Shown: positions 8,440 to 17,437 of the stretch, one piece after another
How the letters are laid out: the number at the start of each line of letters is the position of its first letter
Numbering within the stretch: position 1 is the first letter of the stretch
Assembly (NCBI RefSeq): GCF_000716335.1
Contig: NZ_KL591006.1
Location: forward strand, 213,330-277,329
Direction: 5' to 3'
Length of the DNA stretch: 64,000 nt
Source: Streptomyces sp. NRRL S-118
Lineage (GTDB): Bacteria; Actinomycetota; Actinomycetes; Streptomycetales; Streptomycetaceae
The notes under the pieces: model-generated
What the model was told of the DNA's origin: nothing
Seen by the model: only the letters and a program-made list of their open reading frames with translations
Database searches by the model: none
Translations under genes and position numbers: made by a program

Positions 8440-9590
8440 TGGCCGATCGCAAGGTTCTCGCCGGCGCCCGCGTGGTGCTGCCGACCGGGATCGTCGACAG
8501 CGGGCGGGTGACCGTCGAGGACGGCCGGATCGCCGGCCGCACCACCTCCGAGGCGCCCGCGCTGGAGATGGACCTGACCGGGCACTGGGTCGTCCCCGGC
8601 TTCGTCGACATGCACAACCACGGCGGCGGCGGGGCCTCCTTCACCTCCGGCACCGTCGAGGAGGTCCTCCAGGGCGTCCACACCCACCGGCTCCACGGGA
8701 CCACCACCGTCGTCGCCTCCACCGTCACCGGCGACATGGACTTCCTCGCGCGCCGCGCCGGGGAGCTGTCGGAACTGGCCGAACAGGGCGACATCGCGGG
8801 CATCCACTTCGAGGGCCCCTTCATCTCGCCGTGCCGCAAGGGCGCCCACAGCGAGGAGCTGCTGCGCGACCCGGACCCGGCCGAGGTGCGCAAGCTCATC
8901 GACGCGGCCCGCGGCCACGCCAGCATGGTCACCCTCGCCACCGAACTGCCCGGCGGCATCGACTCCGTACGGCTGCTCGCCGAGCACGGCGTCATCGCCG
9001 CGATCGGGCACACCGACGCCACGTACGAGCAGACGGTCGAGGCCATCGAGGCGGGCGCCACCGTGGCCACGCACCTGTTCAACGCCATGCCCCCGCTCGG
9101 CCACCGCGCCCCCGGCCCGATCGCCGCGCTGCTGGAGGACGAGCGGATCACCGTCGAGCTGATCAACGACGGCACCCATCTGCACCCGGCCGCCCTGGAG
9201 CTGGCGTTCCATCACGCCGGCCCGGAACGCGTCGCGTTCATCACGGACGCGATGGACGCGGCCGGCTTCGGCGACGGGGTGTACCGCCTCGGGCCGCTGG
9301 AGGTCGAGGTGCGTGAGGGCGTCGCGCGACTGGTGGAGGGCGGCTCGATCGCCGGCTCCACCCTCACCCTCGACACCGCGTTCCAGCGCGCCGCGACCGT
9401 GGACAAGCTCCCCGTCGAGGCGATCGTCCAGGCCATCTCCGCCAACCCGGCCAAGCTCCTCGGGGTGTACGACAAGGTCGGCTCGCTGGAACCGGGCAAG
9501 GACGCCGACCTGGTGGTCCTCGACGCCGGCTTCACCCTCAAGGGCGTGATGCGCAAGGGTGAATGGGTGATCGAGCCCCCCGTGCACTGA
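8439..9590 (+). CDS. nagA: N-acetylglucosamine-6-phosphate deacetylase
   Basis: Removes acetate from an N-acetylhexosamine-6-phosphate, giving the amino sugar phosphate (the DasR effector in the GlcNAc case). A 383-residue amidohydrolase: metal motif DMHNHGGGG near residue 63, FEGPFISP near 125, GHTDATYEQ near 190, DGTHLHP near 245 and the catalytic-Asp segment FITDAMDAAG near 268. The start overlaps the nagK stop. Confidence 0.95.
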   Translation: MADRKVLAGARVVLPTGIVDSGRVTVEDGRIAGRTTSEAPALEMDLTGHWVVPGFVDMHNHGGGGASFTSGTVEEVLQGVHTHRLHGTTTVVASTVTGDMDFLARRAGELSELAEQGDIAGIHFEGPFISPCRKGAHSEELLRDPDPAEVRKLIDAARGHASMVTLATELPGGIDSVRLLAEHGVIAAIGHTDATYEQTVEAIEAGATVATHLFNAMPPLGHRAPGPIAALLEDERITVELINDGTHLHPAALELAFHHAGPERVAFITDAMDAAGFGDGVYRLGPLEVEVREGVARLVEGGSIAGSTLTLDTAFQRAATVDKLPVEAIVQAISANPAKLLGVYDKVGSLEPGKDADLVVLDAGFTLKGVMRKGEWVIEPPVH

Positions 9591-9694
9591 GTCCGCCGAT
9601 TGCCCGACGGGGTCTGGGCCAACCGCCTTCCGTTTGGCATGATCAGAACCCGCGGGCAACCGGAACGAGCGGCACCTGACGGGGGTGGTGGAGA

Positions 9695-10621
9695 GTGATC
9701 CTGACGGTCACGCTGAACACCGCCCTCGACCTCACGTACCAGGTCGGCGCTCTGGTGCCGCACACCTCGCACCGCGTCACCGACGTCGCCGAACGCCCCG
9801 GCGGCAAGGGACTCAACGTCGCCCGCGTGCTCGCCGCCCTCGGCCACGAGACCGTGGTGACCGGCTTCGCGGGCGGCGCCACCGGCGACGTGCTGCGCCG
9901 CCTGCTCGCCCCGCTGCCGGTGCGCGACGCGCTCGTCCCGGTCGGCGGCCCCACCCGCCGCACGGTCGCCGTCGTCGACGCCTCGACCGGCGACACCACC
10001 CAGCTCAACGAGCCCGGCCCCGTGGTCACCCCCGCCGAGTGGGCGGCCTTCCTCACCGCGTACGACACCCTCGTGCACCAGGCCCGCGCCGTCGCCCTGT
10101 GCGGCAGCCTGCCGCCGGGCATCCGCGTCGGCACGTACGCCGAGCTGATCCGCCGCGCCCGCGCCGCGGGCGTGCCCGTCCTGCTGGACACCAGCGGCGA
10201 GGCGCTGCGCCGGGGCATCGCCGCCCGCCCCGACCTGGTCAAGCCCAACGCCGACGAGCTCGCCCACCTCACCGGCTCCCGCGAGCCGCTGCGCGCCGCC
10301 CTCGACGCCCGCCGCCGCGGCGCCCGCGCCGTGGCCGCCTCCCTCGGCCCGGAGGGGCTGCTCGCCGTCACCCCCGACGGCACGTGGCGGGCCGCACTGC
10401 CCGCGCCGGTCCGGGGCAACCCCACGGGCGCCGGCGACTCCGCGGTGGCCGGCCTGCTGTCCGGGCTGGTCGAGGGCCTGGACTGGCCGGAGCGCCTGCG
10501 CCGCGCCGCCGCCCTGTCGGCGGCGACCGTGCCGGCGCCCACGGCCGGCGAGTTCGACGACCGCACGTACCGGGAACTCCTGGACCGCATCACGGTGACG
10601 GAGCTCGCACCTGCCGCATAG
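9695..10621 (+). CDS. PfkB-family 1-phosphofructokinase / tagatose-6-phosphate kinase
   Basis: Ribokinase-fold kinase for a ketohexose monophosphate, 308 residues. The N-terminus TVTLNTALDLTYQV and GGKGLNVARVLAALG (near residue 36) match the FruK/LacC branch; the C-terminal anion hole and catalytic Asp are in NPTGAGDSAVAGL near 248. It sits between nagA and an aldolase and probably forms an operon with the aldolase. With a SIS deaminase upstream, tagatose-6-phosphate is as plausible a substrate as fructose-1-phosphate. Confidence 0.85.
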   Translation: MILTVTLNTALDLTYQVGALVPHTSHRVTDVAERPGGKGLNVARVLAALGHETVVTGFAGGATGDVLRRLLAPLPVRDALVPVGGPTRRTVAVVDASTGDTTQLNEPGPVVTPAEWAAFLTAYDTLVHQARAVALCGSLPPGIRVGTYAELIRRARAAGVPVLLDTSGEALRRGIAARPDLVKPNADELAHLTGSREPLRAALDARRRGARAVAASLGPEGLLAVTPDGTWRAALPAPVRGNPTGAGDSAVAGLLSGLVEGLDWPERLRRAAALSAATVPAPTAGEFDDRTYRELLDRITVTELAPAA

Positions 10622-10648
10622 CCCGGCCCCGCAACGGAGGTAGTGCAC

Positions 10649-11512
10649 ATGCCGCTCGTCCCCACCGGAGACCTGATCACCCAGGCGAGGACGGAGCGGC
10701 AGGCGGTCGCCGCGTTCAACGTCATCACCCTGGAGCACGCCGAGGCCATCGCGGCCGGGGCGGAGCGGGCCGGGACCCCCGCGATCCTCCAGATCTCGGA
10801 GAACGCCGTACGGTTCCACGGCGGCGACCTGTCCGCCGTCGCCGCCGCCGCGTCGGCCGTCGCCCGTGCCTCGACCGCCCCTCTCGCCCTCCACCTCGAC
10901 CACGTGGTCACCCCCGGCCTGCTGCACGCCGCGTACGCCGCGGGCTTCGGCTCGGTGATGTACGACGCGTCGAAGCTGCCCTACGGCGACAACGTCAAGG
11001 CGACCGCCGAGGCCGTCCGGTGGGGCCACGAGCGCGGCATGTGGGTGGAGGCCGAGCTGGGGAGGGTCGGCGGCAAGGACGGCGAACCGCCGCCGGACGC
11101 GCACGCCCCGGGCGTGCGCACCGACCCGGCCGAGGCGGCCGCGTACGTCGGGGACACCGGCGTGGACGCGCTGGCCGTCGCGGTCGGTTCCACGCACGCG
11201 ATGACCGAACGCACGGCGGCCCTCGACCACGCCCTGATCGCCGCCCTGCGCGACGCCGTCCCGGTCCCGCTGGTCCTGCACGGCTCCTCGGGCGTCCCGG
11301 ACGCCGAGCTGCGCTCCGCCATCGCCGCCGGCATGACCAAGATCAACATCGGTACGGCCCTGAACGCGGCCTTCACCGCCGCCGTACGGGACTTCCTGGC
11401 CGCGCACCCGGACGTGGTGGACCCCCGGAAATACCTCGCCCCCGCTCGCGAGGCGATGACGGGGACGGTGGTGCGGTTCCTGCGGGCGGTGTCCGCCGGC
11501 CGGCACACCTGA
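10649..11512 (+). CDS. Class II ketose-bisphosphate aldolase (GatY/KbaY-like)
   Basis: Zinc aldolase that splits tagatose-1,6- or fructose-1,6-bisphosphate into two triose phosphates; 287 residues. Family motifs: AAFNVITLEHAEAI near residue 25, zinc ligand region LALHLDHV near 85, GSVMYDAS near 105, VGSTHAM near 185, HGSSGV near 212, and phosphate site INIGTALN near 236. ATG 10649 is chosen because GGAGG lies 8 bases upstream; a GTG two codons earlier would be too close. It is the last gene of the amino-sugar run. Confidence 0.88.
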   Translation: MPLVPTGDLITQARTERQAVAAFNVITLEHAEAIAAGAERAGTPAILQISENAVRFHGGDLSAVAAAASAVARASTAPLALHLDHVVTPGLLHAAYAAGFGSVMYDASKLPYGDNVKATAEAVRWGHERGMWVEAELGRVGGKDGEPPPDAHAPGVRTDPAEAAAYVGDTGVDALAVAVGSTHAMTERTAALDHALIAALRDAVPVPLVLHGSSGVPDAELRSAIAAGMTKINIGTALNAAFTAAVRDFLAAHPDVVDPRKYLAPAREAMTGTVVRFLRAVSAGRHT

Positions 11513-11557
11513 CAGGGCGGGACCGCAGCCCGGGGGCCACCGGCGCTCACGCGCCGG

Positions 11558-12508
11558 TCAGGCGGGTTTGACCTCCAGCCAGTCCAGGATGGCGTTGCAC
11601 TGGTTGCCCTGCTCGCACGAGATCTTGATCTCGTTCGCGCCCTTCTGCAGCGTGATGGGCGCCCACGTGGTCTGCCAGTTCTTCTCCCAGTTCGGGTCCG
11701 TGGAGTGGATGAAGTTCTTCAGACCGATGGGGTTGGAGTTGGCCTTGCCGTTCACGGTCAGCGTGGCGTTGGCGTCCTGCGCCGGGATGGCGTAGCGCAC
11801 GTACAGCTTGTACTCGCCCGCCTCCTGCACGTCCGCCTTCCACGTCACGGAGGCACCCACGGTGTTGAAGCCGGTCACGTACGCGCCGTCGGCGCCCTCG
11901 GCGCCCTTCACGTCCTTGGCCAGGACGGCGGGCGCGCCCAGCTGGAGCGTCGCCGCGTCCTGCTTGGGCAGCGCGGCCGGCTCCTTGCCCTCGCCGTCGT
12001 CCTCGGAGGCGCCGGGGTCCGGGGACCCCTGGGCCTGGGAGGCGGCGCCCGACGGGACCGCTCCGGTGTTCTTGTCCTTGTCGTCCTTGTTCGTCAGCAG
12101 GGCGACGGTGATGCCGGTCACCACGACCAGCACGACCGCGATCGCCCCGATCAGCAGACCCTTGGTGTTGGGCCCGCCACCACGGCCGCCGCGCTGCGGT
12201 GCCTGGTGCGGGGCGGTGGGGTGCGCCTGGGGCGGCGGACCGTACGTCTCGGGGGCCGCGTACTGCGGGGCCGGGCGCTGCGGCGGGAGCTGGCCGCCGC
12301 CGTACTGGCGCTCGCCGACCGCGCGGACCTGGTTGTACGACGTTCTCGGCACGCCGGGCTGCGCCGCGCCGGCCGGACCCGGATAGCCGTAGCCGCCGCC
12401 CTGGCGGGGTGCCTGCGCGCCCGTCGCCTGCCCGTCCGCGTACAGGTAGCCGAACGGATCGTCGTCCTCGGGCGTGCCCGCGCCGTTGCCGTGGTTACCG
12501 GCAGCCAT
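11558..12508 (-). CDS. Membrane-anchored protein with CBM35-like carbohydrate-binding domain
   Basis: A 316-residue type II membrane protein. It has a Gly/Pro/Gln-rich cytoplasmic N-terminus (residues 1-112), one transmembrane helix (about 116-138), an acidic linker (DKDKN...DDGEGKE) and an extracellular beta-sandwich of about 130 residues. That domain carries signs of CBM6/35 folds: GADGAYVTGF, EAGEYKLYVRYA, ANATLTVNGK, LQKGANEIKIS and the closing ILDWLEV. It probably binds wall or extracellular polysaccharide; no catalytic domain is present. It is encoded next to the sugar-catabolic run but on the opposite strand. Confidence 0.75.
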   Translation of the reverse strand: MAAGNHGNGAGTPEDDDPFGYLYADGQATGAQAPRQGGGYGYPGPAGAAQPGVPRTSYNQVRAVGERQYGGGQLPPQRPAPQYAAPETYGPPPQAHPTAPHQAPQRGGRGGGPNTKGLLIGAIAVVLVVVTGITVALLTNKDDKDKNTGAVPSGAASQAQGSPDPGASEDDGEGKEPAALPKQDAATLQLGAPAVLAKDVKGAEGADGAYVTGFNTVGASVTWKADVQEAGEYKLYVRYAIPAQDANATLTVNGKANSNPIGLKNFIHSTDPNWEKNWQTTWAPITLQKGANEIKISCEQGNQCNAILDWLEVKPA

Positions 12509-12573
12509 CCCTGGTCACTCCTCATCCCTGCTCGCCAGCGGTCACCGACCCCGGCGAGCCTACCCCGAACGGA

Positions 12574-14250
12574 CTAGCCCGCCCGGCGGTGAACCTTGGA
12601 GCGGGAGCGCTTCTCGATGTACATGCGCTGGTCAGCGGAGTTCAGGACCTCTTCGACGGACATCCCGCATTCGGCCCAGCCGATGCCGAAACTGGCCCCC
12701 ACACGCACCGCGCGCCCGTCCACCCGGATCGGCGGGATGATCGCGTTGCGCAGCCGTACGGCGAGGTCGGCGGCGTCGGCCGCGCCCAGTCCGTCGGCGA
12801 GGACGACGAACTCGTCACCGCCGAGGCGGGCGACCGTGTCCCCGTCCCGCACGCCGGCGGTCAGGCGGCGGGCCACCTCGATGAGCACGGCGTCCCCGGT
12901 GTGGTGCCCGAACCGGTCGTTGATCGACTTGAAGCCGTCGAGGTCGCAGAAGAGGACGGCGAGCCCCTTCGTGCCGTCGTCCGCCTCCCCCTCGGCCGGC
13001 GGCGCGACGGTGTGGACGTGGTGGTCGTACGGCCCGGCGGCGTCCGCGCCGAAGTCGAAGCCGTGCCCGGGCGGGTGGGCGTGCGCATGCCCCTGCTCGT
13101 ACTCGTACTCGTAGGGGGCGGCTTCCGGCTCGTACGCGTCGGGGCCCCCGGCGGTGCGCACCGCGTGCGGGCGGGCGCAGAGCCGGGCGCTGAGGCGGGC
13201 CCGCAGCTCGGCGCTGTTGGGCAGGCCGGTCAGCGCGTCGTGCGAGGCCCGGTGCGCCAGCTGCAGCTCGTGGCGCTTGCGCTCCTCGATGTCCTCGACG
13301 TGGGTGAGCAGGAAGCGCGGCCCGTCGGCGGTGTCGGCCACCACCGAGTTCCGCAGCGACACCCACACGTACGTGCCGTCGCGGCGGCCGAGGCGCAGCT
13401 CGGCGCGGCCTCCCTCCGCCGAGGTGCGCAGCAGGGTGCCGATGTCCTCGGGGTGGACGAGGTCGGCGAAGGAGTAGCGGCGCATGACGGAGGCCGGGCG
13501 GTTGAGCAGCCGGCACAGCGCGTCGTTGGCGCGCAGCAGCCGGCCGTGCTGGTCGCCGCCCATCTCGGCGATGGCCATGCCGGAGGGCGCGTACTCGAAG
13601 GCCTGGCGGAACGACTCTTCACTGGCCCGCAGCGCCTGCTGTTCGCGCTCCAGACGCACCAGCGCCCGCTGCATGTTTGCTCGCAGCCGGGCGTTGCTGA
13701 TAGCAATCGCGGCCTGCGACGCGTACATCTGGAGCGCCTCCTGGCCCCACGGGCCGGGCCGGCGGCCGTTGCGGGGCCGGTCCACGGAGATGACACCGAG
13801 GAGCTCCCGGCCGCTGCCTGAGGCGTACATCGGGGCGTAGAGCCGGTCGCGGGGGTGCCACTCGTCCTCGAAGCGCGGCTCGGGCCCCTCGGTGTGCCAC
13901 TGCGGTACGTCGTCCTCGATGAGGACCCAGCCCTCGGTGTGCGGGATGAAGCGCAGGTCGCCCCACGCCTCGCCCATGGACAGCCGGCGCTCCCAGGAGG
14001 CGCGGGAGCCGACACGGCCGGTGATCAGGGCTTCGGCGGCGGGGCTGCCGGCGAAGGCGGCGACGACCAGGTCACCGTCGGGACGTACGAGGTTGACGCA
14101 GGCCAGCTCGTAGCCGAGGCCTTGGACGACTCCGTCGGCGACGGTCTGCAGCGTGTCGGCCAGACTGCGGGCCGTATTGAGGTTGGCGACGACCTGATGC
14201 AGCTGCCGCAGGGTCGCAAGACGGACGTACGGCTCCGACTCGGTCTCCAT
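12574..14250 (-). CDS. cdgB: GAF-PAS-GGDEF diguanylate cyclase CdgB
   Basis: Makes the second messenger cyclic di-GMP, which through BldD holds Streptomyces in vegetative growth. About 558 residues: coiled N-terminus, GAF domain (about 30-195), PAS/PAC (about 215-340), then the GGDEF domain split by a long disordered insert rich in Tyr, Glu and His (about 385-435). The active-site loop is GGDEF, and the inhibitory RxxD motif (RDGD) lies exactly five residues before it, so product feedback looks intact. ATG 14250 matches the recalled protein (METESEPYVRLATLRQLHQVV). In S. coelicolor, cdgB (SCO4281) is repressed by BldD. Confidence 0.93.
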   Translation of the reverse strand: METESEPYVRLATLRQLHQVVANLNTARSLADTLQTVADGVVQGLGYELACVNLVRPDGDLVVAAFAGSPAAEALITGRVGSRASWERRLSMGEAWGDLRFIPHTEGWVLIEDDVPQWHTEGPEPRFEDEWHPRDRLYAPMYASGSGRELLGVISVDRPRNGRRPGPWGQEALQMYASQAAIAISNARLRANMQRALVRLEREQQALRASEESFRQAFEYAPSGMAIAEMGGDQHGRLLRANDALCRLLNRPASVMRRYSFADLVHPEDIGTLLRTSAEGGRAELRLGRRDGTYVWVSLRNSVVADTADGPRFLLTHVEDIEERKRHELQLAHRASHDALTGLPNSAELRARLSARLCARPHAVRTAGGPDAYEPEAAPYEYEYEQGHAHAHPPGHGFDFGADAAGPYDHHVHTVAPPAEGEADDGTKGLAVLFCDLDGFKSINDRFGHHTGDAVLIEVARRLTAGVRDGDTVARLGGDEFVVLADGLGAADAADLAVRLRNAIIPPIRVDGRAVRVGASFGIGWAECGMSVEEVLNSADQRMYIEKRSRSKVHRRAG

Positions 14251-14378
14251 TGCTCGCTCTCCCCGAGACCTCGACAGCAACTCCAGGGTTCTCATCGGCG
14301 CTCGTGTTGCACTGTCACCGGCCACTGAATCACAGCGAGCTGCGCACTCGGTACACAGGGTCAACAATTCCCCGGCTC

Positions 14379-14394
14379 TGTGACTCAAGTCACA
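14379..14394. promoter_or_regulatory. Crp-like palindrome upstream of cdgB
   Basis: TGTGACTCAAGTCACA has 7-base arms around CA. It fits the enteric CRP core TGTGA-N6-TCACA perfectly, and also the Streptomyces Crp motif GTG-N6-GNCAC. It is 129 bases upstream of the cdgB start. BldD sites are related in sequence, so either regulator is possible. Confidence 0.6.
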
Positions 14395-14673
14395 ACAGAT
14401 GATGGTGGGTCCCGCGGAGGGCTCCGCAGGGCCGTATCCCTTTGCTTCCGGCAACGTGCAGCAAACCGATGGTGTCGAGGGCCGTAGGGGCCCGTGCGGG
14501 TCCGGACCGAGGTCCCGAGGGGGTACGGACCGGGTCCCGAGAGGGTCCGGACCGGGGTCCGGAGGTGTCCGGCCGGCCCGGGCGGTGGGCGGACGGGTGG
14601 GCGGATGGTCCTAGGACCCGGCTGGTCCCCTGGCCCGATGTGGGCGGTAGGCGGGAAGGTTAGCGTTCCCGGT

Positions 14674-15234
14674 GTGTTGCCGACGACCCAGCCCTCAGCC
14701 CCTGCCGTCCCCCATCCTGAGGGGGTGAGCAACGACGAGTTCCGCGCCGCCATGTCCCGGCTGGCCGCGGGCGTGGTGCTGGTGACGGCCGTCGAACCGC
14801 CGCTGGGCGCGGGCGGACCGCGCAGCGAGGACGTCGGCATGACGGCGACCGCCTTCATGTCCGTCTCGCTGGACCCGCCCCTGGTCCTGGTGAGCCTGCG
14901 CAACGGCTCCCGCATGGACGACCTGCTGGCCGAGCAGCCGCTGTGGGCGGTGTCGGTGCTGGCCGAGAGCCAGCGGCACATCGCGGGCCGCTTCGCGATG
15001 AAGGGCCGGATCAGCGACCGTCTGCTGTTCGCGGACATCCCGTACACGCGCGGCGGTACGAGCGGCGCGCCGCTGGTGGGCGGGGCCCTGGCGGTCCTGG
15101 AGTGCCGCACGGAGCAGCGCGTGGAGGCGGGCGACCACACGCTGGTGATCGGCCGCGTCCTGACGGCGGACTTCCCCAGCCCGCAGGGCGGACCCCTGAC
15201 GTACTTCCGCGGCCGCTACCACCACCTGGCATAG
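14674..15234 (+). CDS. Flavin reductase-like, FMN-binding split-barrel protein
   Basis: Flavin reductase domain protein of the kind that supplies reduced FMN/FAD to partner monooxygenases. Motifs: FRAAMSRLAAGVVLVTA, MTATAFMSVSLDPPLVLVSL (flavin phosphate site), WAVSVLAESQRHIAGRFA, and the closing LTYFRGRYHHL. GTG 14674 is chosen; GTG 14725 (VSNDEFRAA) is a real alternative. The last 23 coding bases, stop and following bases are duplicated downstream. Confidence 0.85.
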   Translation: MLPTTQPSAPAVPHPEGVSNDEFRAAMSRLAAGVVLVTAVEPPLGAGGPRSEDVGMTATAFMSVSLDPPLVLVSLRNGSRMDDLLAEQPLWAVSVLAESQRHIAGRFAMKGRISDRLLFADIPYTRGGTSGAPLVGGALAVLECRTEQRVEAGDHTLVIGRVLTADFPSPQGGPLTYFRGRYHHLA

Positions 15235-15330
15235 CCCGCGCCCGCTGCCGCCGCACCCGCCGCATGCGCGCGCAGATGGCCCGCTGCCGCTACCACCACC
15301 TGGCATAGCCCGCGCCGGCTGCCGCCGCAC
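15212..15330. repeat. Duplicated 3' end of the flavin reductase gene
   Basis: 15212-15256 and 15286-15330 are identical at 44 of 45 positions, 74 bases apart. Each copy carries the codons for RYHHLA, the TAG stop and 22 following bases. Confidence 0.9.
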
Positions 15331-15415
15331 GCGCGCGGGTCTCCCGCTGCCGCCGCGAGTGCACGCAGATTGCCTGCACCCGCCGCACGCGCGCGGGTCT
15401 CCCGCTGCCGCCGCG
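15322..15415. repeat. 58-bp-period direct repeat in the flavin reductase-arfB gap
   Basis: 15322-15357 and 15380-15415 are identical over 36 bases. The following 20 bases of each unit are also similar (both end ...TTGCCTGC). Together with the 74-base repeat this fills most of 15235-15435; the rest of the gap to 15668 is GC-rich with no gene I can support. Confidence 0.85.
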
Positions 15416-15668
15416 TGCGCGCGCAGGTTGCCTGCTGCGGCTCCTGGGCGCGGGCCACGCCGCGCCCGGGGGCGCGAGCCGATGGCGGGCCGGCTGACGC
15501 CGGCCGCTGCCGCCTCGGGCGCGGACCGCAGCCCCGCGGCCGCAGGCCGCAGGCCCCATGCCGTATCGCTGCCGGAGGTGTCCGGCGACGCCGCGGAGGT
15601 ACCCCCGTACCCCCCGCGGCGTCACCCGGCACGGCCCGCGGTGCGGAGCCGTGCGGAGTCGCGCGGCG

Positions 15669-16097
15669 CTACGCCCAGTCGCGGGGCGAGCGGCCGCGCT
15701 TGGTCTCGGCGCGGTGCTTCTTCTCCCGGAGGCGGCGCTCGTTGATCCCGCGGGGGATCTTCGTCGGGCGCCGCGGCTTCGGCGGCGGAGCCGTCGCCTC
15801 GGCCAGCAGGGACGCCAGGCGGACCGCCGCCGTCTCGCGGTTGCGCCACTGGGAGCGGTGCTCCGACGCGCGAACGGTGATCACACCGCCCACCAGCCGC
15901 CCCGCCAGCCGCTGCAGCGCCCGCTCCTTCCACACCGGCGGCAGCGCCTCCGTCCGCGCCAGGTCGAAACGCAGCTCCACCTGCGAGTCGCTGGTGTTGA
16001 CGTGCTGCCCGCCCGGCCCGGACGACCTGGAGAAACGCCACATGAGCTCGGCCTCCGGCAGGGAGACCGCACCACGGATGACATAGGGACCGGACAT
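15669..16097 (-). CDS. arfB: Alternative ribosome-rescue factor B (codon-independent peptidyl-tRNA hydrolase)
   Basis: Frees peptide from ribosomes stalled without a stop codon. The 142-residue protein has the catalytic GGQ in [16 protein letters not shown] (near residue 30) and a basic C-terminal tail ([30 protein letters not shown]) that in the family inserts into the empty mRNA channel. The short length and absence of a codon-recognition domain separate it from release factors 1 and 2. Confidence 0.92.
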   Translation of the reverse strand: MSGPYVIRGAVSLPEAELMWRFSRSSGPGGQHVNTSDSQVELRFDLARTEALPPVWKERALQRLAGRLVGGVITVRASEHRSQWRNRETAAVRLASLLAEATAPPPKPRRPTKIPRGINERRLREKKHRAETKRGRSPRDWA

Positions 16098-16229
16098 GCC
16101 TCCATGGTCGCGCGCCTGGCGCGCTCACGTCACCCGCTTTTCGGGGCATGGAACCAGCGCCCCGCGCGGCGCGTTATCTGCAGTGACACCATGACGTCAC
16201 ACGACGTGGATCGACGAAGGGTACTTCCC

Positions 16230-16805
16230 ATGGCTGTAAGCCTGTCCAAGGGCGGCAACGTCTCGCTGACCAAGGAGGCTCCGGGCCTGGCCGCCGTGAC
16301 GGTGGGCCTCGGCTGGGACGTCCGCACGACCACCGGCACCGACTTCGACCTCGACGCCTCCGCCATCGGCGTCGACGCCTCCGGCAAGGTGGTCTCCGAC
16401 GGCCACTTCGTCTTCTTCAACAACAAGTCGACGCCGGACCAGACCATCGTCCACACCGGTGACAACCGCACCGGCGAGGGCGGCGGGGACGACGAGCAGA
16501 TCAACGTCAACCTCGCGGGCCTCCCCGCCGGCGTGGACAAGATCGTCTTCCCGGTCTCCATCTACGACGCGGTCAACCGCTCGCAGAACTTCGGCCAGGT
16601 CCGCAACGCGTACATCCGCATCGTGAACCAGGCCGGCGGCGCGGAGATCGCCCGCTACGACCTCAGCGAGGACGCCGCCACCGAGACCGCCATGGTCTTC
16701 GGCGAGCTGTACCGCCACGGCGCCGAGTGGAAGTTCCGCGCGGTCGGCCAGGGCTACGCCGCGGGCCTGGAGGGCATCGCCCGCGACTTCGGCGTCAACA
16801 TCTGA
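16230..16805 (+). CDS. TerD-family calcium-binding stress protein
   Basis: A 191-residue TerD protein: start [20 protein letters not shown], calcium-site segment [21 protein letters not shown], the [17 protein letters not shown] acidic loop, and a C-terminal GFGV-like end. Family members bind calcium and are linked to tellurite resistance and differentiation in Streptomyces, but the biochemical role is unsettled. Start ATG 16230 has GAAGG upstream. Confidence 0.93.
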   Translation: MAVSLSKGGNVSLTKEAPGLAAVTVGLGWDVRTTTGTDFDLDASAIGVDASGKVVSDGHFVFFNNKSTPDQTIVHTGDNRTGEGGGDDEQINVNLAGLPAGVDKIVFPVSIYDAVNRSQNFGQVRNAYIRIVNQAGGAEIARYDLSEDAATETAMVFGELYRHGAEWKFRAVGQGYAAGLEGIARDFGVNI

Positions 16806-16822
16806 CCTCCGCGCACCGTGGC

Positions 16823-16852
16823 GGCCCCGGCGGCGAACCTCGCGCCGGGGCC
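16823..16852 (+). terminator. Terminator after the TerD gene
   Basis: Ten-base arms GGCCCCGGCG and CGCCGGGGCC around a 10-base loop, 17 bases after the TerD stop codon. Confidence 0.65.
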
Positions 16853-16866
16853 CTACTGTTCTGCGC

Positions 16867-17382
16867 ATGATCGTCGAACCCCTGGAAGTGGGCGGGGAAG
16901 CGGCCCTGCCCGGGCCGCTCCTCACCGAGCTGACCGAGCTGTACGCGTCGAACCGGGAATTCCAGCAGCTCAGCGGGGACTTCCCGGACCCCGACGACAT
17001 CCGGCCCGAGCAGGTGGCCGCGTCGCTCGCCGAGGAGCTGGCGCACCCGGACGCCGAGGTGCTGCTGGCCCGTTCGGCGGGTCACGTCATCGGCATCTCG
17101 GTGACGCGGGCGCACCACCCCACCGACCCGGACGACCCGGACCCCTGGATCGGGCTGCTGATGGTGCACGCCCGCGACCACCGGGTCGGCTTCGGCCGCG
17201 AGCTCGCCGAGATCATCGAGAAGCGGTTCAGGGCGCTGGGCCGGCGCGGCATCAGGCTCGCCGTCCTGGAGAACAACACCAACGCCCTCTCCTTCTGGAG
17301 CGCCCTCGGCTACGAGGAGATCGACCGGCGCCCCGACCAGCGGCTCGGCCGCGACTGCGTCGTGATGCGCAAGGACCTGTAG
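16867..17382 (+). CDS. GNAT-family N-acetyltransferase
   Basis: A 171-residue acetyltransferase. The acetyl-CoA segment is changed from the usual R/QxxGxG/A to HRVGFGRELAEIIEKRF, and the C-terminal motif NNTNALSFWSALGYEEIDRR is typical of GNATs. The acceptor cannot be told from sequence. Confidence 0.82.
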   Translation: MIVEPLEVGGEAALPGPLLTELTELYASNREFQQLSGDFPDPDDIRPEQVAASLAEELAHPDAEVLLARSAGHVIGISVTRAHHPTDPDDPDPWIGLLMVHARDHRVGFGRELAEIIEKRFRALGRRGIRLAVLENNTNALSFWSALGYEEIDRRPDQRLGRDCVVMRKDL

Positions 17383-17437
17383 GGCCGCGGGCCGGGGCCG
17401 GACGTCATCCCGCGGCGGCCGCCCGGCCGGCCGGTCC

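Noticed and set aside
15216..15632. Minus-strand frame of 138 residues in the repeat region
   Set aside because: Repetitive Ala/Arg/Gly translation follows the DNA repeats; no ribosome site or family.
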